From contig NZ_BCQP01000058.1 of the NCBI RefSeq assembly GCF_001552135.1, positions 1 to 64,000 of the forward strand: a stretch of DNA of 64,000 nt, given 5' to 3'. How positions within the stretch are numbered: the stretch's first letter is position 1; the number at the start of each line of letters is the position of its first letter. Shown here piece after piece: positions 62,639 through 64,000 of the stretch. A model generated the notes under the pieces. The model was not told the origin of the DNA. It searched no databases and saw only the letters and a program-made list of their open reading frames with translations. This DNA comes from Actinomadura chibensis NBRC 106107 (GTDB lineage: Bacteria; Actinomycetota; Actinomycetes; Streptosporangiales; Streptosporangiaceae). The translations under genes and the position numbers were made by a program.

Positions 62639-62651
62639 CTCCATGGCGGAG
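62639..62651 (-). promoter_or_regulatory. Small hairpin over the DUF4395 ribosome site
   Basis: In the RNA, CTCC GCCAT GGAG can fold so that the GGAG ribosome site is paired. Only four base pairs, so weak alone. It lies between the leader peptide stop (62710) and the DUF4395 start and could be the gate controlled by ribosome stalling. Confidence 0.4.
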
Positions 62652-62709
62652 AAAGCGTGCGTACGAGCGGCGAGATCGGTAGTGCTCGGGGGCGGTAGGG
62701 CTCGATGCC

Positions 62710-62796
62710 TCAGGCCATGCGACAGAGCGAGGCGGCCACGCGGCAGAAGTCCACCGCGCGACGCTTCGTGAGCATCTGCTCTGTCCAGTAACGCAC
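62710..62796 (-). CDS. Cysteine-containing leader peptide of the sulfur operon
   Basis: Short frame coding a 28-residue peptide from GTG 62796, or 21 residues from ATG 62775. The end reads MLTKRRAVDFCRVAASLCRM plus A and stop. The (L)T(K)RRAVDxCRVA..LC pattern matches the putative leader peptides found upstream of actinobacterial sulfur operons. In mycobacteria, leaderless cysteine-rich short frames act as cysteine-responsive attenuators before the same DUF4395-rhodanese-sseC operon. Here the GTG falls at the position expected for the transcription start, with no ribosome site, which supports leaderless translation. Confidence 0.7.
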   Translation of the reverse strand: MRYWTEQMLTKRRAVDFCRVAASLCRMA

Positions 62797-62803
62797 GACC
62801 ACG

Positions 62804-62833
62804 ATGTTAAGCCGACAATCCACAAGCTGTCAC
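62804..62833 (-). promoter_or_regulatory. Predicted promoter of the sulfur operon
   Basis: Minus strand: -35-like GTGACA (62828-62833), 18-base spacer, -10-like TAACAT (62804-62809). The start point would fall about 62796-62798, at the leader peptide GTG. Confidence 0.5.
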
Positions 62834-62837
62834 ATCC

Positions 62838-62854
62838 GTCTCGCCTTGCGAGAC
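62838..62854. promoter_or_regulatory. Palindromic operator-like site upstream of the sulfur operon
   Basis: Perfect 7-bp inverted repeat GTCTCGC-CTT-GCGAGAC, five bases upstream of the predicted -35. Typical size and place for a dimeric regulator; the regulator was not identified. Confidence 0.55.
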
Positions 62855-62928
62855 AGTTACAGTGGCCTTAACCCAGGTCAACGAAGTGTGGCTTCCGGGA
62901 TGGGTCACTGCTTGGGGCACGGGATCGC

Positions 62929-63360
62929 TCACGGGATCGCCTCGCCCAGGGCGGCGATCACCTCGGGCTTGCGCGGCGCCCCGGCGGCGCGGCGGACGAC
63001 CCGTCCGGCGCCGTCCAGGACGAGCACCGTCGGCGTCCGGATCACGTTCAGCCTGCGTACGAGGTCGAGGTGGGACTCGGCGTCCAGCTCGACGTGGGCG
63101 ACGCCGTCCACCATCTCGGCGACCTCGCCGAGGACGCGGCGGGTCGCCCGGCACGGCGCGCAGAACGCGCTGGAGAACTGGAGCAGGGTCGCCTTCTCGC
63201 CGAGTTCGGCGCCGAGCTCGTCCGGCCCGAGGGTGTCGGCCACCGCGTCCCCGCTCCCCCGCTGGGCGCGCAGGACGCCGTCACGGCGCCGCCGCAGCAG
63301 CCCGAACACCGTGGCGGCGGCGAGCACGGCCACCGCGATCCATAGACCTGTCATCGCCAT
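62929..63360 (-). CDS. Membrane-anchored thioredoxin-like protein
   Basis: 143 residues. An N-terminal membrane helix (GLWIAVAVLAAATVFGLL), basic patch, then a thioredoxin fold with redox motif CAPC (LLQFSSAFCAPCRATRR) and the cis-Pro loop IRTPTVLVLDG. No signal cleavage site, so it is membrane-tethered. The ATG at 63360 or 63354 may start it; neither has a strong ribosome site. Likely disulfide reductant; being near the sulfur operon may be coincidence. Confidence 0.8.
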   Translation of the reverse strand: MAMTGLWIAVAVLAAATVFGLLRRRRDGVLRAQRGSGDAVADTLGPDELGAELGEKATLLQFSSAFCAPCRATRRVLGEVAEMVDGVAHVELDAESHLDLVRRLNVIRTPTVLVLDGAGRVVRRAAGAPRKPEVIAALGEAIP

Positions 63361-63413
63361 CGACAACCGTCGCGGGGCGCCGCTTCTTCCGCGTCCGCTT
63401 CCGTTTCTTTCCT

Positions 63414-64000
63414 TCAGGCGGGGATGGAGAGCAGGGGCCGGCCGTCCAGGCCGACGATCTCGAAGGAGTAGAGCTGCCCGCGCGGGAACATCGTGGAGCC
63501 GCGGTACTCGCCGTAGCCCTCGTCGTAGGGGACGTACCAGCTCCCGAGGGCGTCCCGGCGGCCGTCCCGCGCGATCACGAGCAGCTTGCAGTGCGACCCC
63601 TTCGGGACGCCCGCGAGGTGCAGCTCGACCTCCGTCCCCCACTGCCGCTTCTTGAGCAGGACGTAGCCCTTGACGTTGCTCGCGGGGTTCTCGGCGGTGA
63701 TCCGCTCGGCGCTCCCCGCGGACGCGGACGGCGGCCGCTCGGGCGGCTCCGCCGTGTCCTGCGATCCGGACGGGCGGACGAACCCGCCGAACAGGGCCCC
63801 GACGACCAGCAGCAGGCACGCCGCGACGGCGAGCGGGGCCCACCCGGCGCCGGGCCGCCGCCCGAGCCGTCCCCTCCTCCGGTCGGCCGCGCGGGCGAGC
63901 AGGCCGTCCAGCAGCTCGGGCGGCGGTCCGGCGAGCTCGGCGAGCTGGGCCTCGTCGACCCGGCCGAGCATGGCGGGCAGGCCCGCGAGGCCGGCGAGCT
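63414..64000 (-). CDS. Anti-sigma-factor-like membrane protein, N-terminus beyond window
   Basis: The frame stays open to the window end, reading leftward. The visible part has a Leu/Ala/Pro helical region (LAGLAGLPAMLGRVDEAQLA), as after the zinc-binding domain of actinobacterial anti-sigma factors, then one membrane helix (PLAVAACLLLVVGALFGGFV) and an ectodomain (VELHLAGVPKGSHCKLLVIA; GSWYVPYDEGYGEYRG) of the anti-sigma-K/RskA-like type. The zinc-finger part and any sigma factor gene would lie outside. An ATG at 63969-63971 exists inside the open frame but is probably not the start. Confidence 0.65.
   Translation of the reverse strand, partial: LAGLAGLPAMLGRVDEAQLAELAGPPPELLDGLLARAADRRRGRLGRRPGAGWAPLAVAACLLLVVGALFGGFVRPSGSQDTAEPPERPPSASAGSAERITAENPASNVKGYVLLKKRQWGTEVELHLAGVPKGSHCKLLVIARDGRRDALGSWYVPYDEGYGEYRGSTMFPRGQLYSFEIVGLDGRPLLSIPA

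Noticed and set aside
1..64000. Prophage, insertion sequence, tRNA or rRNA genes
   Set aside because: No transposase, integrase, terminal repeats, attachment site or RNA gene pattern was seen.

Overview
The window comes from a very GC-rich actinobacterial chromosome. It has many GTG starts, GGAGG-type ribosome sites, 4-bp ATGA/GTGA gene overlaps, actinobacterial type VII (ESX) secretion genes and a mycobacterial-style galactofuranan locus. A Streptosporangiales/Thermomonosporaceae (Actinomadura-like) host is my inference; no rRNA, tRNA or taxonomic marker is present to prove it.

Layout. 1-6.8 kb: two related membrane-anchored proteins (the first cut by the window edge), then a HerA/FtsK-type ATPase downstream of a membrane protein with a degenerate ATPase-like domain. 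7.1-11.0 kb: a secreted or membrane esterase-fold protein, a sialidase-like lipoprotein and a lipoprotein sulfatase. 11.1-20.7 kb: a cell-wall galactan locus. A six-gene overlapping minus-strand operon (glf, glfT2, ABC permease, ABC ATPase, two acyltransferase-3 proteins) is divergent from a sulfotransferase-fold gene that overlaps glfT1. 20.7-26.5 kb: a large membrane-anchored Asp-box-like repeat protein, a GT2 glycosyltransferase and an LCP-family ligase. 26.6-32.4 kb: T7SS-associated hypotheticals, a DUF1266 protein and an EspI-like ParA/MinD ATPase.

32.6-49.1 kb is the type VII core. eccD and eccB run on the minus strand, eccC plus a YbaB-like gene run divergently, and WXG100 genes and two mycosins lie downstream. 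A module (Esx protein, ESAT-6-like partner, small PE-like protein, Gly-rich WXG protein, mycosin) occurs twice. In the distal copy the ESAT-6-like partner is deleted down to about 22 codons, while the adjacent esx gene is base-for-base identical in both copies. No eccE or eccA was seen.

49.2-57.7 kb holds three tandem pairs. Each pair is a 100-residue protein with a C-terminal YxxxD/E secretion signal and a ~420-470-residue protein with a helical WXG-like N-terminus, hydrophobic centre and beta-rich C-terminus ending in PPW(D)K. Two pairs are followed by a tubby/LURP-like gene, and a third mycosin sits beside the last pair. This looks like an effector array of the T7SS and is my best candidate for an undescribed system.

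57.8-60.9 kb: three overlapping small membrane proteins and a convergent multi-pass membrane protein. 61.0-62.9 kb: a sulfur operon (DUF4395, rhodanese, SseC/DUF1416) preceded by a short cysteine-containing leader peptide that looks leaderless. 62.9-64.0 kb: a membrane-anchored thioredoxin-like protein and the C-terminal part of an anti-sigma-factor-like protein cut by the window end.
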